Shown here in pieces: positions 24,224-32,452 of a stretch of 56,381 nt of DNA. The notes below the pieces were generated by a model. It saw nothing but the letters and a program-made list of their open reading frames with translations. It had not been told where the DNA came from and made no database searches. The position numbers were made by a program, and so were the translations under genes. The number at the start of each line of letters is the position of its first letter. The first letter of the stretch is position 1. The stretch lies in assembly GCF_010915705.1 (NCBI RefSeq), contig NZ_JAAIKE010000013.1, positions 1 through 56,381 of the forward strand. Reading direction: 5' to 3'. The DNA comes from Pseudotabrizicola algicola (GTDB lineage: Bacteria > Pseudomonadota > Alphaproteobacteria > Rhodobacterales > Rhodobacteraceae).

Positions 24224-24703
24224 ATGGGGCTTCTGATGATCCTTGCGCGCCGTACTCTTCTTCTTGCCGGACCGGCCATCCTTGCCATGAGCACTGTGCC
24301 TTTGCTGGCCGAAGGGGACGAACGGATCCATGTGGTGAAGGACCCTGGCTGCCCCTGTTGCAACGCCTGGATCGGCCACTTGCGCGAAAACGGCTTCAAC
24401 GTCAGCTTTGAAGAGCGCAGTGTCGAAGATCTCGCGACCTACAAGCGGGAGCGCGGCATCCCGGAGAACCTGTCGTCCTGCCACACGGCGACCATGGGCG
24501 ACTACACCATCGAAGGGCACGTTCCAGCAGCGGATATCCGCAGGCTGTTGGCGGAACGCCCCTTGGCGGTAGGACTTTCCGTTCCGGGCATGCCATTCGG
24601 CTCACCGGGAATGGGTCCAGAGACAGAGCGTCAGGCTTATGACGTGGTCCTGGTCGGTCAAGACGGAAGCAGTACGGTCTTCACCAGCTATCCGGCGGCG
24701 TGA
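24224..24703 (+). CDS. DUF411 metal-binding protein (second copy)
   Basis: A paralogue of the protein at 20349, about 159 residues, with signal peptide (MILARRTLLLAGPAILAM), CPCC (VKDPGCPCCNAW), SCHTATM, IEGHVPAADIRRLL and GMPFGSPGM. Divergence between the copies suggests separate acquisition or old duplication. The start could be 24224 or the in-frame ATG at 24236; neither has a strong ribosome binding site. It follows the lipoprotein gene by about 80 bp and may share its transcript. Confidence 0.85.
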   Translation: MGLLMILARRTLLLAGPAILAMSTVPLLAEGDERIHVVKDPGCPCCNAWIGHLRENGFNVSFEERSVEDLATYKRERGIPENLSSCHTATMGDYTIEGHVPAADIRRLLAERPLAVGLSVPGMPFGSPGMGPETERQAYDVVLVGQDGSSTVFTSYPAA

Positions 24704-24742
24704 GAACCCCACCCGGTGAGCGCCGCGCCAGACACCACAGGA

Positions 24743-25390
24743 TCATCTTGGCAAGCCGACCTCGGAAGCTTGCCAGGCTTCCAGAAGCTCATCCCGCGGC
24801 CCCGCTCCGTCAAGCGGTCTGATCGCGACATCCAACCTGCGCGCCGCGTGGTAGGCTGAGGCGGCCAAAAGACCGGGCTCTTTGCCGTAGGCGAGCCGGT
24901 AGCGTGCGATGAAACCGTCCATGCGGTCATCACCATTCCAGCCCTCCGCAAGGAGTGCTTGCAACAGAACGGTGCTCGCACGGCTGTATTTGCTCGCCGC
25001 GTCGTCGGCGGAAGGCTTCGGTCCAAGGACGATGATGACATCAGCCGCCTCGTCTGGTGGGCCAGTCAACTCCTGGACCAGACTGGTGGCTTCGGCCGGA
25101 AGCGGAAGAACATGCACGTCAACGCCGCCCAGATGCCCGTCGGAGGTTTCGTTTGGGTGCCCGTCCCGCTCGTCGGCAGCCAGCAGGAATCCTCGGACAG
25201 CCTCCGCAAGGTCTTGCTCAACATTCTCACCGACGACGAGAATTGCTGCGGTGAACGAATGCGCTGCCGCAATTCCAGACAGAGCGATCCATAGTACCGC
25301 CGCGAGGGCCGGGACGGCCGAGATCGTCCTGCGAGCAGGGAAGGCGGTGCAACGGGAGCATTCCGAAGCGACTCGTTTCGAACCACTCAT
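24743..25390 (-). CDS. Exported protein resembling part of a type-1 periplasmic binding protein
   Basis: A 215-residue protein with an N-terminal hydrophobic segment (ALAAVLWIALSGIAAAH) and a mature region with alternating alpha/beta character: AAILVVGENVEQDLAEAVRG, GGVDVHVLPLP, DVIIVLGP, and RYRLAYGKEPGLLAASAYHAAR. The last block resembles the C-terminal lobe of branched-chain amino acid type binding proteins, but the chain is about half their length. It overlaps the upstream DsbA-like gene by ATGA. Function unknown; possibly a degenerate or specialised binding protein. Confidence 0.55.
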   Translation of the reverse strand: MSGSKRVASECSRCTAFPARRTISAVPALAAVLWIALSGIAAAHSFTAAILVVGENVEQDLAEAVRGFLLAADERDGHPNETSDGHLGGVDVHVLPLPAEATSLVQELTGPPDEAADVIIVLGPKPSADDAASKYSRASTVLLQALLAEGWNGDDRMDGFIARYRLAYGKEPGLLAASAYHAARRLDVAIRPLDGAGPRDELLEAWQASEVGLPR

Positions 25391-26115
25391 TCTGATGCCC
25401 GAACAGAAGCCACGATTTCGGAAAGCTGCGCCTTTTCAACAAAACCCGGCACCAACTGATCGCCCACGACAAAGGACGGCGTCCCGTTGAAACCGAGCGC
25501 CTCGGCCAGACGCATCGAGGTTGCAATGTGCTCGTCGATCTCTGGCGCCTGCATGTCTGCCTTGAGTCTGTCCAAGTCCAAGCCGATTTCGCCGGCAACA
25601 CGCAGCACCGTGTCGGCTTCTACCTTGCCACGCATGCCCATCAGAGCATTGTGGAGCTCAGCATATTTGCCCTGCTTCCGGGATGCGAGCGCGGCGCGTG
25701 CGGCAAAGGCAGATCCCTCGCTGAGGATTGGCCATTCGCGCATCACCAACCGGATGTTGCCGTCTTCGGCCAGAAGAGCGTCGACTTCCGGCATGGCGCG
25801 CTTGCAGTAGGGGCAGTTGTAGTCAAAGAACTCGACCACCGTGATATCGCCCTCCAGATTGCCGAGAACCGGTGCGTTGGGGTCACGTTCCAATGTGTCG
25901 CGCTCGTTGGCCAATACTGCGGTTGCGGCGGCTGCCTGTGCTTCAGCCTGCCGTTCTTCGAGGGCCTGAAGCGCCTCGAGGATCAGTTCGGGGTTTTCGC
26001 GCAGGGCTTCGGCCACGAGAGCCTTGATGCGTTCATCCGAGACCTCCTGCGCGAAGGACGGCATGGCGACCTGGAAACAGAAGACACTGGCAAATAGCAG
26101 GGATTTCATTCGCAT
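25387..26115 (-). CDS. DsbA/ScsC-like periplasmic thiol oxidoreductase
   Basis: A 242-residue exported protein: signal peptide (LLFASVFCFQVAMPSFAQ), a helical N-terminal dimerisation-like region (DERIKALVAEALRENPEL), and a thioredoxin domain with CPYC (FFDYNCPYCKRAMPEV) and cis-proline NGTPSFVVGD. The architecture is that of ScsC/Com1 proteins, linked in other bacteria to copper tolerance and disulfide isomerisation. A MerR-type operator (26,151-26,181) lies just upstream, so it appears to have its own metal-induced promoter within the larger minus-strand cluster. Confidence 0.85.
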   Translation of the reverse strand: MRMKSLLFASVFCFQVAMPSFAQEVSDERIKALVAEALRENPELILEALQALEERQAEAQAAAATAVLANERDTLERDPNAPVLGNLEGDITVVEFFDYNCPYCKRAMPEVDALLAEDGNIRLVMREWPILSEGSAFAARAALASRKQGKYAELHNALMGMRGKVEADTVLRVAGEIGLDLDRLKADMQAPEIDEHIATSMRLAEALGFNGTPSFVVGDQLVPGFVEKAQLSEIVASVRASE

Positions 26116-26150
26116 CGGGCGGACCTTTCATTTCGTAAATTCTTTGAGGG

Positions 26151-26181
26151 TTGATGCTTCCTCAAGTAACTAGAGGGGCAA
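26151..26181 (-). promoter_or_regulatory. PbrR/CadR-type promoter-operator of the DsbA-like gene (site 5)
   Basis: On the minus strand TTGCCC (26181-26176), 19-bp spacer starting CTCTAGTTACTTGAG, then CATCAA (26156-26151). The dyad matches sites 1-4 closely; the -10 is weak, as often at activator-dependent promoters. Confidence 0.72.
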
Positions 26182-26221
26182 GTTCAAACTTGGACCGACA
26201 GCCTATCGTTCGGGCCAGGCA

Positions 26222-26698
26222 TCATGGCGCGAGCGCCTCGACGGCGCTGCGCTCTGCTTGCGTGGCGCGGATGCCGTCGGGCCAAGTCGATTTGATGTAA
26301 TCCAGAACAGCTTCGATATCCTCGTCCGTCAGACGGTCGCCGAAAGCCGGCATGCCGGAGCTGAAGGCAACGCCCATTTCGTCAAGGACCGCCTGCCCGC
26401 CGCGTTTGATGTAGTCGCGCAGCATGATGTCGCCGTGATGCCAGGTGTGGCCGCTCGCATCATGCGGCGGGGCGGGATAGGTCCCGTCCTCATTCGCCGA
26501 CCGCCAGTCGGGATGCCCTTCCAGATCGGCGCCGTGGCACGACGCGCATTGCGCCCCATAGATGGCGCGACCTTGTTCGAGATCTGGGCTATTGTGGAAG
26601 AACGCGCCTGCTTGCGGCGCGGACAGCAGAAAGATTGCCGCGGGCGCAACAACCGCAGCGCCTCTGAACCTGCCATTTCTTGGCTTGGAGGCCTTCAT
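26222..26698 (-). CDS. Exported mono-heme cytochrome c
   Basis: A 158-residue class I c-type cytochrome with a signal peptide (to about QAGA), heme motif CASCH (GAQCASCHGADLEG) and a distal Met in FSSGMPAFGD, with a C-terminal helix (DEDIEAVLDYIKSTWP). His-rich segment HDASGHTWHHGD lies between. Last gene of the long minus-strand operon, overlapping the PBP2 gene by four bases. Likely carries electrons in a copper-linked or respiratory chain in the periplasm. Confidence 0.86.
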   Translation of the reverse strand: MKASKPRNGRFRGAAVVAPAAIFLLSAPQAGAFFHNSPDLEQGRAIYGAQCASCHGADLEGHPDWRSANEDGTYPAPPHDASGHTWHHGDIMLRDYIKRGGQAVLDEMGVAFSSGMPAFGDRLTDEDIEAVLDYIKSTWPDGIRATQAERSAVEALAP

Positions 26699-28650
26699 GT
26701 CCGGCTCACGGTGATCGGTGTCACCCCATCCGGCGGGAGAATCCGTTCGGACAGTTGAGCCAGATCCTCCCGAATTCGGGCCCGCTGAGCAGTAGGATAG
26801 GCATCTTCGGGCGGCAGGCCGCCGTGTTGGGCAAAGAGCATGATGTCGCGCGCGATCGGTGCCGCCGCCGTTGAGCCGCCGCCGCCATGCTCCACTACAA
26901 CAGTCACGGCATATCGAGGCGCATCAAAGGGTGCGAAGGCCACGAACAGCCCATGGTCCCGCCTGTTCCATGGGAGTTCGTCCTGCGATCGGACACCGGC
27001 TGCGCGCTCGGCCGCTGTGATCGAAAACACCTGGCTCGTTCCGGTCTTCCCGGCCATGGCTTTGGTCACATCCGCGATCCGTGACCCGTATGCGGTGCCG
27101 CGCTCGTGGTTCGACACCTCGAACATCCCTTGTCGCACGATCGCAAGCGCTTCTGCCGAAAGTCCAAGTGAGACAGGCGCAGGTTCACCCGGGCTGGCCC
27201 CACCAGGCGGGCGCACGAGACGCGGGAGGACTGCCGTTCCTGAGGCAAGGCGCGCGGTCATCGTGGCTAGCTGAATTGGCGAGGTCAACGTGAAGCCCTG
27301 GCCAATGGACGCGTTGATCGTGTCGCCAATCAACCAATCCTGACCGTAACGCTCTTGCTTCCAGGCGCGCGAGGGATTGTTGCCGTGAACCATTCCCGAC
27401 AGCGGAAGGTCGTATTTCTGGCCCAGTCCGAGACGGTCATTCATCGCAAAGATGCCATCGATCCCGATCCGTTGCGCAACTTCGTAGAAGTAGACGTCGC
27501 AGGACTGCCGCAACGCACCGACCATGTCGACCCGCCCATGGCCGCCGCTTTTCCAGCAATGGAACCTGCGACCAGAGATTTCCACGTACCCGTTGCAGGT
27601 CACGGTTTCTGCTGGATCCATGACCCCGCTTTCCAGAGCGGCGAGCGCATTCGCCATTTTGATCGTGGACCCCGGCGGATAGGCCCCTTGAACGGTCTTG
27701 TCGGCAAGCGGGCGAAACTCGCTGTCGCGCAGTCCGCTGTAGTCCTTTCTTGAGATCCCCCGCACGAAAAGGTTCGGATCGAATGCGGGGGCAGACGTGC
27801 AGCCAAGGAGATCACCATTTGTCACATCCATTACGATTGCTGCCGCGCTTTGTCCTTCGAGGCGCACACGCATGAAGTTCTGCAAATGATGATCCAGTGT
27901 GATCTGCATGTCCGAGCCGGGGGTCGGCGGATCAAGTGCCAGCTCGCGCATGGTCCTGCCGCCGGCGTTGACCTCCACCCGCTGAGCTCCCGGCTCACCG
28001 CGCAGCGCGCGCTCGTGGATCCGCTCAAGCGCCGTCTTGCCGATCTGGTAGTCCGGCGAGCGCAAAAGCGGATCGGGTTCCCCGTCATTGGCTGTGAGAT
28101 CGCTGTCGCTGACGGGTCCCACATAGCCGACCTGATGGGCAAAGTCTGGCCCGAAGGGATAGACCCGGGACAGGACCATCTCCGGGTGGACACCCGGAAG
28201 CGCCGGGGTGTTCAAGGCGATGATTGACAACTCTTCCCAGGTGACCCTGTCCTTCACGGTCACCGGGACAAAGCCCCGAACGCGGTCAAGTTGCTCCCGA
28301 ATCCGGTCGATAACCTCACCCGTCAGACCAAGAAGCCGCTGCAGTTTCGCAAGGACGCCATCGACGTCCCGGGCCTCCTCCTTCACGAGCGTAATCCGGT
28401 AGGTGTGTTCATTGTCCGCGACGATCTTACCCGAGCGGTCGAAGATGCGGCCCCGGTCGGGGCGCACCAGCCGCAAATTGATCCGGTTTTCCTCGGCGAG
28501 GAGGTAGTATTCCTCAGCATCGCGTACACCCAGTTGCCACATCCGGAAACCAAGCACGCCGACCACCGAGGTCATCACACCGCCAAGCAACAGCGACCGA
28601 CGCGTCGTTACCCGTGCGGCCCGGGCAAGATCTCGTTCAGATCGGCGCAT
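26695..28650 (-). CDS. mrdA: Penicillin-binding protein 2 (class B transpeptidase)
   Basis: A 651-residue elongation-type transpeptidase: one N-terminal membrane helix, a dimerisation domain with RGRIFDRSGKIVADN, then the catalytic domain with the SxxK serine in YPPGSTIKM (about residue 322), an SxD variant (RQSCDVYFYE) and KTGTSQ (about 533). PBP2 makes 4-3 cross-links for side-wall growth and is normally encoded with mreBCD. Here it lies in a copper-inducible operon with cytochromes and an L,D-transpeptidase. It is full length with intact motifs and is probably an extra, stress-specific copy. Confidence 0.9.
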   Translation of the reverse strand: MRRSERDLARAARVTTRRSLLLGGVMTSVVGVLGFRMWQLGVRDAEEYYLLAEENRINLRLVRPDRGRIFDRSGKIVADNEHTYRITLVKEEARDVDGVLAKLQRLLGLTGEVIDRIREQLDRVRGFVPVTVKDRVTWEELSIIALNTPALPGVHPEMVLSRVYPFGPDFAHQVGYVGPVSDSDLTANDGEPDPLLRSPDYQIGKTALERIHERALRGEPGAQRVEVNAGGRTMRELALDPPTPGSDMQITLDHHLQNFMRVRLEGQSAAAIVMDVTNGDLLGCTSAPAFDPNLFVRGISRKDYSGLRDSEFRPLADKTVQGAYPPGSTIKMANALAALESGVMDPAETVTCNGYVEISGRRFHCWKSGGHGRVDMVGALRQSCDVYFYEVAQRIGIDGIFAMNDRLGLGQKYDLPLSGMVHGNNPSRAWKQERYGQDWLIGDTINASIGQGFTLTSPIQLATMTARLASGTAVLPRLVRPPGGASPGEPAPVSLGLSAEALAIVRQGMFEVSNHERGTAYGSRIADVTKAMAGKTGTSQVFSITAAERAAGVRSQDELPWNRRDHGLFVAFAPFDAPRYAVTVVVEHGGGGSTAAAPIARDIMLFAQHGGLPPEDAYPTAQRARIREDLAQLSERILPPDGVTPITVSRT

Positions 28651-29380
28651 GCTTGGCCCTCTCGTCCTGAGACTCCGGTATGCGTCTGCCGCCGATGGTT
28701 TTCAGGTAAGCGGCAAGTCGCAGTCCCAGGACCAAGAGAACCAGTCCGACGAACCAATACTGCAGGGGGTTAGGCTCGGGCGTCGCCCGGTGAAAGCTGA
28801 GGAAGTGCATGAACAGGAAGTAGGCGACATGCGCTACAGACAGCCACCAAAGCGGCAGGACACCCATCTGCAGGAACTTCCAGCCGGAAACGCCAAGGCG
28901 GCGCATTGCGACCTCGCTTGAGGTTGTAGCCAGGAGGATCGCGAGGAGCAAGGCGGCGATCCCGATTGCGTTGGCCAGACCAAAGCCATGCTGAAGCATG
29001 ACATAACTGAGGAGGTCGGGATGCCATTCGAAGCCGAAGAGGCGCATCAGGTCCCATTCGACCCAGCCGACAAGAATGATTCCAGCATGCGCAAGCGCCA
29101 GAAGGCAGCCGTAGATGCCCGCCTCGCGGCGGTAGGGCAGCACCAACACTGCGGGTCTAAGGAGCCGGGCCAATGGACCCAGACCCATCGAAAGCGCAAC
29201 CAGCACCAGCGAGGCGTCGGCAAGTGCCCGGTTCCAGCGGTGCATCGGACTCCACTCGCCATGGATAGCCGCAAAAATCAGAACCAAGCCAGCAGAGAGG
29301 AGGGCCATCAGCCCGTGCCGCAAAAGTACATTCCGGCTCAGCCGTCGGAACATTGGGTCATGGACCGTGACTGTCTTCAT
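28637..29380 (-). CDS. Ferric reductase-like/MsrQ-type heme-b membrane protein
   Basis: A 247-residue protein with six membrane helices. Several helices carry His residues in the spacing of b-heme ligands (CLLALAHAGIIL; MLQHGFGLAN; VAHVAYFLFMHFLSFH), as in the ferric reductase-like transmembrane domain and MsrQ. No flavin or NAD domain is present. It overlaps both neighbours by a few bases. A role in moving electrons across the membrane to the periplasmic cytochromes of the same operon is a reasonable inference. Confidence 0.75.
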   Translation of the reverse strand: MKTVTVHDPMFRRLSRNVLLRHGLMALLSAGLVLIFAAIHGEWSPMHRWNRALADASLVLVALSMGLGPLARLLRPAVLVLPYRREAGIYGCLLALAHAGIILVGWVEWDLMRLFGFEWHPDLLSYVMLQHGFGLANAIGIAALLLAILLATTSSEVAMRRLGVSGWKFLQMGVLPLWWLSVAHVAYFLFMHFLSFHRATPEPNPLQYWFVGLVLLVLGLRLAAYLKTIGGRRIPESQDERAKHAPI

Positions 29381-29868
29381 TTCACGTCACCCCGGTCAAG
29401 GCCCCGCAGTCCCTGCACCTTCCTGTTGCCAGTGCGGACAGCGCGAAACCGGCGCCACGTTGTCAACGCGGCGGTGCCCATGATGACGAGCCCGGCAGTC
29501 GCAAGCCACGGCCGGAGCGGATCAAACCAGGCAAGAAGTGCCGGTCCACCGAAGACCAGCATGAGCACCTTGTTGCAGGTTGGGCAGGCGATTCCGAGAA
29601 AGCTGGCAAGCCCACCCGTCCCGGAAGCGCGCAAGTTGCACTGAGGGACCCACATCGCCGCTGTCACACCTCCAAGGAAGGCCGTCAGAACGGTCGCGAC
29701 GAACTCCCAAGGCCCGACTGGAGTCATCCGGACAAAAAGTGGGTTCGCCCATACGGCAGCGACCGTGCCGAGGACCACAAACAGGGTGATGCCAACAGCC
29801 AGGCCGCGCAGGTTGCGGCGAAGGCTGTCATCATTCAGAAAAGTTGCCGGACTTGGGTTATCGCGCAT
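29377..29868 (-). CDS. Membrane protein with CPTC motif, unknown function
   Basis: A 163-residue protein from the ATG at 29868 with three to four predicted helices. A CxxC pair, GIACPTCNKVLMLVFGGPAL, sits at the entrance of the third helix, with another Cys in WVPQCNLRAS. The pair could be redox-active or bind copper or zinc. It lies between the FixH-like and ferric-reductase-like genes with start/stop overlaps on both sides. I know no named family. Confidence 0.62.
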   Translation of the reverse strand: MRDNPSPATFLNDDSLRRNLRGLAVGITLFVVLGTVAAVWANPLFVRMTPVGPWEFVATVLTAFLGGVTAAMWVPQCNLRASGTGGLASFLGIACPTCNKVLMLVFGGPALLAWFDPLRPWLATAGLVIMGTAALTTWRRFRAVRTGNRKVQGLRGLDRGDVK

Positions 29869-30286
29869 CAAACTCGACCTCTGCAAATTCTTCACCAAAG
29901 CCCACGCTGACGACCCACCGACCGGCCATCGGCAGCTTCACTTTTGCCCGCCAGACGCCTGCCTCGACCAAAGCTAGCGGCGGAGTGACCCCGTCCATGT
30001 GCATAGCGGCCATTGCAAAGTTCACATCTGGCCGCATTCCTGCGGTTTCGATTGCGTCGGCATTGGGCATGAACTGGATTTCGAGGCGAACCTCTTGGTT
30101 GCTGAGCGCAAAGACTTGAACGTCAAGTTGTCCATCCGAAAGCCGCTCGGACACAGAGGCTGTTGGGCTGCCATCGGCCGACGTCGTTTCGCGTGGGTCT
30201 AGGGTCCAGACTGTCGTCAAGATAAATACGCCGACGAAGGCAAGAACGCCGAGGGCCAGAATGGCGGCGAGAGCTCTAGTTCCCAT
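29858..30286 (-). CDS. FixH-like membrane-anchored protein
   Basis: From the ATG at 30286, 142 residues: one N-terminal membrane helix (LAAILALGVLAFVGVFILTT) and a periplasmic beta-rich domain of the FixH/YtkA type (VFALSNQEVRLEIQF, MAAMHMDGVTPPLALVEAGVWRAKV split by loops). FixH of rhizobia belongs to a copper-related assembly cluster (FixGHIS) for cbb3 oxidase. The MHMDG segment may bind copper. It overlaps the stop of the diheme cytochrome gene. Confidence 0.72.
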   Translation of the reverse strand: MGTRALAAILALGVLAFVGVFILTTVWTLDPRETTSADGSPTASVSERLSDGQLDVQVFALSNQEVRLEIQFMPNADAIETAGMRPDVNFAMAAMHMDGVTPPLALVEAGVWRAKVKLPMAGRWVVSVGFGEEFAEVEFDAR

Positions 30287-31259
30287 TTCCCATATCCATT
30301 TGTGAATGATCCATTCCGGCCATCGGGGTCTCGACCGGTGCCGGGGCAGCTTCCGGAATTTCTCCGGTGCCCTCGGGATCGAGGAGATAGGTTGCAATCG
30401 CTTCGCGGTCCGCATCGGTAAGGAATGAGGTGCCCGCTACTACGACTTCGGCCATACTGCCGCCAAACGCGTCCCCGTTCGGCAGGATTCCGGACTGAAG
30501 CGCATAGGCGAGATTGGCTACGGTCCATCCTCTTGCGACAAGCTCATTCGTCAGGATCGCGGGAGCCTTGCTGCCGCCTGGGAGACTATCGTTTCCAGCA
30601 AAGCGAGCGCTGTCATCCAGACCTCCTGCCAGGGTCCGGCCCGTATGACAGGCAGCGCAATGTGCAGCCCCCTCGACCAGTTGCCGTCCGCGGTTCCACG
30701 GGGAAGATGCGCCCATAAGTGCGTCCGTCTCGGGCGTGTCAAGGTAGGCCGCGCGCCAGAGCTTCAGCCCCGATCTGAAACTGAACGGAAGGCCGACGTC
30801 GTGGGGTGGGGCTGCATCGCCAACAGCCGGGACGGTACGGAACGCCTCCCAGAGGTCGGCAATGTCCTGATCGGTAAAAACGCCGTAGAAAGAGTAGGTG
30901 AAAACCGGATAGTAGGGGTCTCCGTCGGGCGACACCCCTTGGCGCACGGCCCTGGCGAAATCCTGCACAGTCCATCGCCCGATCCCGGCCTCCCGATGCG
31001 GTGTGATGTTCGGTGGCACGAAGGTGCCGAAGGGCGTGTCAAGAGGCGCACCTCCCGCGAGCGCCAGTCCTTTGGCGGCCGAGTTGGTATGACAGGACAC
31101 GCAGCCACTTGCGCGCGCGAGATAGGCCCCACGTTCGGCATCGCCGGAAGGAAAGCTCGCGGGCTCGACCTCCCCGATCGGCCAAAGTGCCAACACTCCG
31201 GCACCTATACCTGCCACGATGGCTGGGAAGACAAAGGAAAGCCGGATCAAACCCCGCAT
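30276..31259 (-). CDS. Diheme c-type cytochrome with Met/His-rich tail
   Basis: A 327-residue exported or anchored protein with an N-terminal hydrophobic helix and two cytochrome domains. Heme motifs are CVSCH (ASGCVSCHTNSA) and CAACH (GAAHCAACHTG), in the pattern of fructose, alcohol or thiosulfate dehydrogenase cytochromes. The C-terminal tail MAGMDHSQMDMGNGN is an added Met/His copper-type motif also found in other proteins of the window. It starts two bases after the stop of the cytochrome c' gene. Confidence 0.87.
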   Translation of the reverse strand: MRGLIRLSFVFPAIVAGIGAGVLALWPIGEVEPASFPSGDAERGAYLARASGCVSCHTNSAAKGLALAGGAPLDTPFGTFVPPNITPHREAGIGRWTVQDFARAVRQGVSPDGDPYYPVFTYSFYGVFTDQDIADLWEAFRTVPAVGDAAPPHDVGLPFSFRSGLKLWRAAYLDTPETDALMGASSPWNRGRQLVEGAAHCAACHTGRTLAGGLDDSARFAGNDSLPGGSKAPAILTNELVARGWTVANLAYALQSGILPNGDAFGGSMAEVVVAGTSFLTDADREAIATYLLDPEGTGEIPEAAPAPVETPMAGMDHSQMDMGNGN

Positions 31260-31261
31260 GG

Positions 31262-31906
31262 TCAGTTCCGGCCCGCACGAAACTGCGCATGACAGGAAGA
31301 GCATGTCGCGCTGATCCGGTTGAAGAGGTCGTCCGCCGCCAGTGTCGTCAGATCGAGCTCCAAAATTGTCGGGTCGGATGTCCCTCGTGTCACCGCGATC
31401 TTTTCCGAAGCCGCTCCGTATCCCATCAATTCCGCGACCGTGAAGCCCTGCGTTGGTTGCGGTGTTCCGGTCATGTCCATGCCCGAGTGATCCATGCCAG
31501 CCATCTCGCCAGCTGGCGAAATCGCGGGCTCGAGGCCGTTCGGGGCAACTTCAGCCAAGGCATCAGCATAGGCCTTCAGCTCTTCGGAGAGGGCCGCGAA
31601 CTCCTGCCAATCGGCCCAGATTTCTGGCTTGGCATAGGTGACGCCTTCAAGGCTGTTTTCAGGGAAGAGCGACAGCATCGTCCCGCCCGCATGACTTGCA
31701 ATGACGCTGGCGCCTTCAGACACAATGAAGGTGTCGTAGGGCACGGTGCCCTGCATCATCGGTGCCAATTCTGCGATGGTGTCGCGCATTGCCGTCATTC
31801 CGTTCATTCGGTCCAGGACGACGCCCGTCGCCCCCGTATGTGCCAGTGCCACTGCCGCGACGGCGGAAACGGCAAGCGCGATCGCGCCCGTCCATTGAGA
31901 TTTCAT
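31262..31906 (-). CDS. Cytochrome c'-family protein with a GMDHSGM insertion
   Basis: About 214 residues from the ATG at 31906 (an ATG at 31942 would lengthen the signal peptide). The fold is a cytochrome c'/c556-type four-helix bundle: AMRDTIAELAPMMQG near the N-terminus and the heme motif CSSCHAQFR at the extreme C-terminus. A MAGMDHSGMDMTG insertion between the third and fourth helices is unusual for cytochrome c' and looks like a copper site. Preceded by a CutF-like leader gene at 131-167 bases, the longest intergenic gap in the operon. Confidence 0.83.
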   Translation of the reverse strand: MKSQWTGAIALAVSAVAAVALAHTGATGVVLDRMNGMTAMRDTIAELAPMMQGTVPYDTFIVSEGASVIASHAGGTMLSLFPENSLEGVTYAKPEIWADWQEFAALSEELKAYADALAEVAPNGLEPAISPAGEMAGMDHSGMDMTGTPQPTQGFTVAELMGYGAASEKIAVTRGTSDPTILELDLTTLAADDLFNRISATCSSCHAQFRAGRN

Positions 31907-32073
31907 CTGCCTGACTGCCCTTGGTTTTTTGTTGTTGCTCATTGGCTGCGCCCTGCCGGTCAGGCGGTTCGCACCTTGGGATGAATTCTGGAGTCAGGCT
32001 GAGAAAGGGTCGAACCTGAGCCAGTCTTTCAAACCGGCTCTTCTGGTCATCGAACAATCGTTCGGCCTGACTG

Positions 32074-32448
32074 TCAGGTCAGGGTTCGCGGGGGAGGAAG
32101 TGTGATGGCCGGGCCGCCAAAACGGCGTTGCGACTGCTCAGCGTCGGGCTGAAGCACAGCCGGAACGGCCTTGGGCTGTATCGATGCCAGAGCATCCGGC
32201 AAAACGAACGCTGTGCAAGTGACGCCGGGATGGCAGGCAGGCGTTACCGAAGATTGCTGTTCGGGGGTATCTGCAGCCTCGACGGTGAGGCCGGAATGAT
32301 GCTCGTTGCCAGACGCTGCTTCAGCAGATTGTCCCAACATCAAGCCCATGACCAGAGCGACAGTCAGAAGCCACATCGACGCGAAACGCAACCACCTGCG
32401 TACAAGCAGGTTTTGCGGGAAGGCCAATGGGTATGCTGTCGCTCTCAT
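32074..32448 (-). CDS. CutF-like leader protein ending in LPPPRTLT
   Basis: A 124-residue protein with an N-terminal membrane or signal segment (MWLLTVALVMGLMLG), a His pair (NEHHSG), a CX5C motif (PACHPGVTCTAF) and a C-terminal LPPPRTLT. It shares architecture, but little sequence, with the CutF-like proteins at 22991 and 33197. It sits four bases after an L,D-transpeptidase gene and before a copper-motif cytochrome c'. Two small hairpins (CCTGA/TCAGG across its stop codon at 32066-32078, and CGAAC/GTTCG at 32051-32064) follow it. Confidence 0.6.
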   Translation of the reverse strand: MRATAYPLAFPQNLLVRRWLRFASMWLLTVALVMGLMLGQSAEAASGNEHHSGLTVEAADTPEQQSSVTPACHPGVTCTAFVLPDALASIQPKAVPAVLQPDAEQSQRRFGGPAITLPPPRTLT

Positions 32449-32452
32449 CTGT

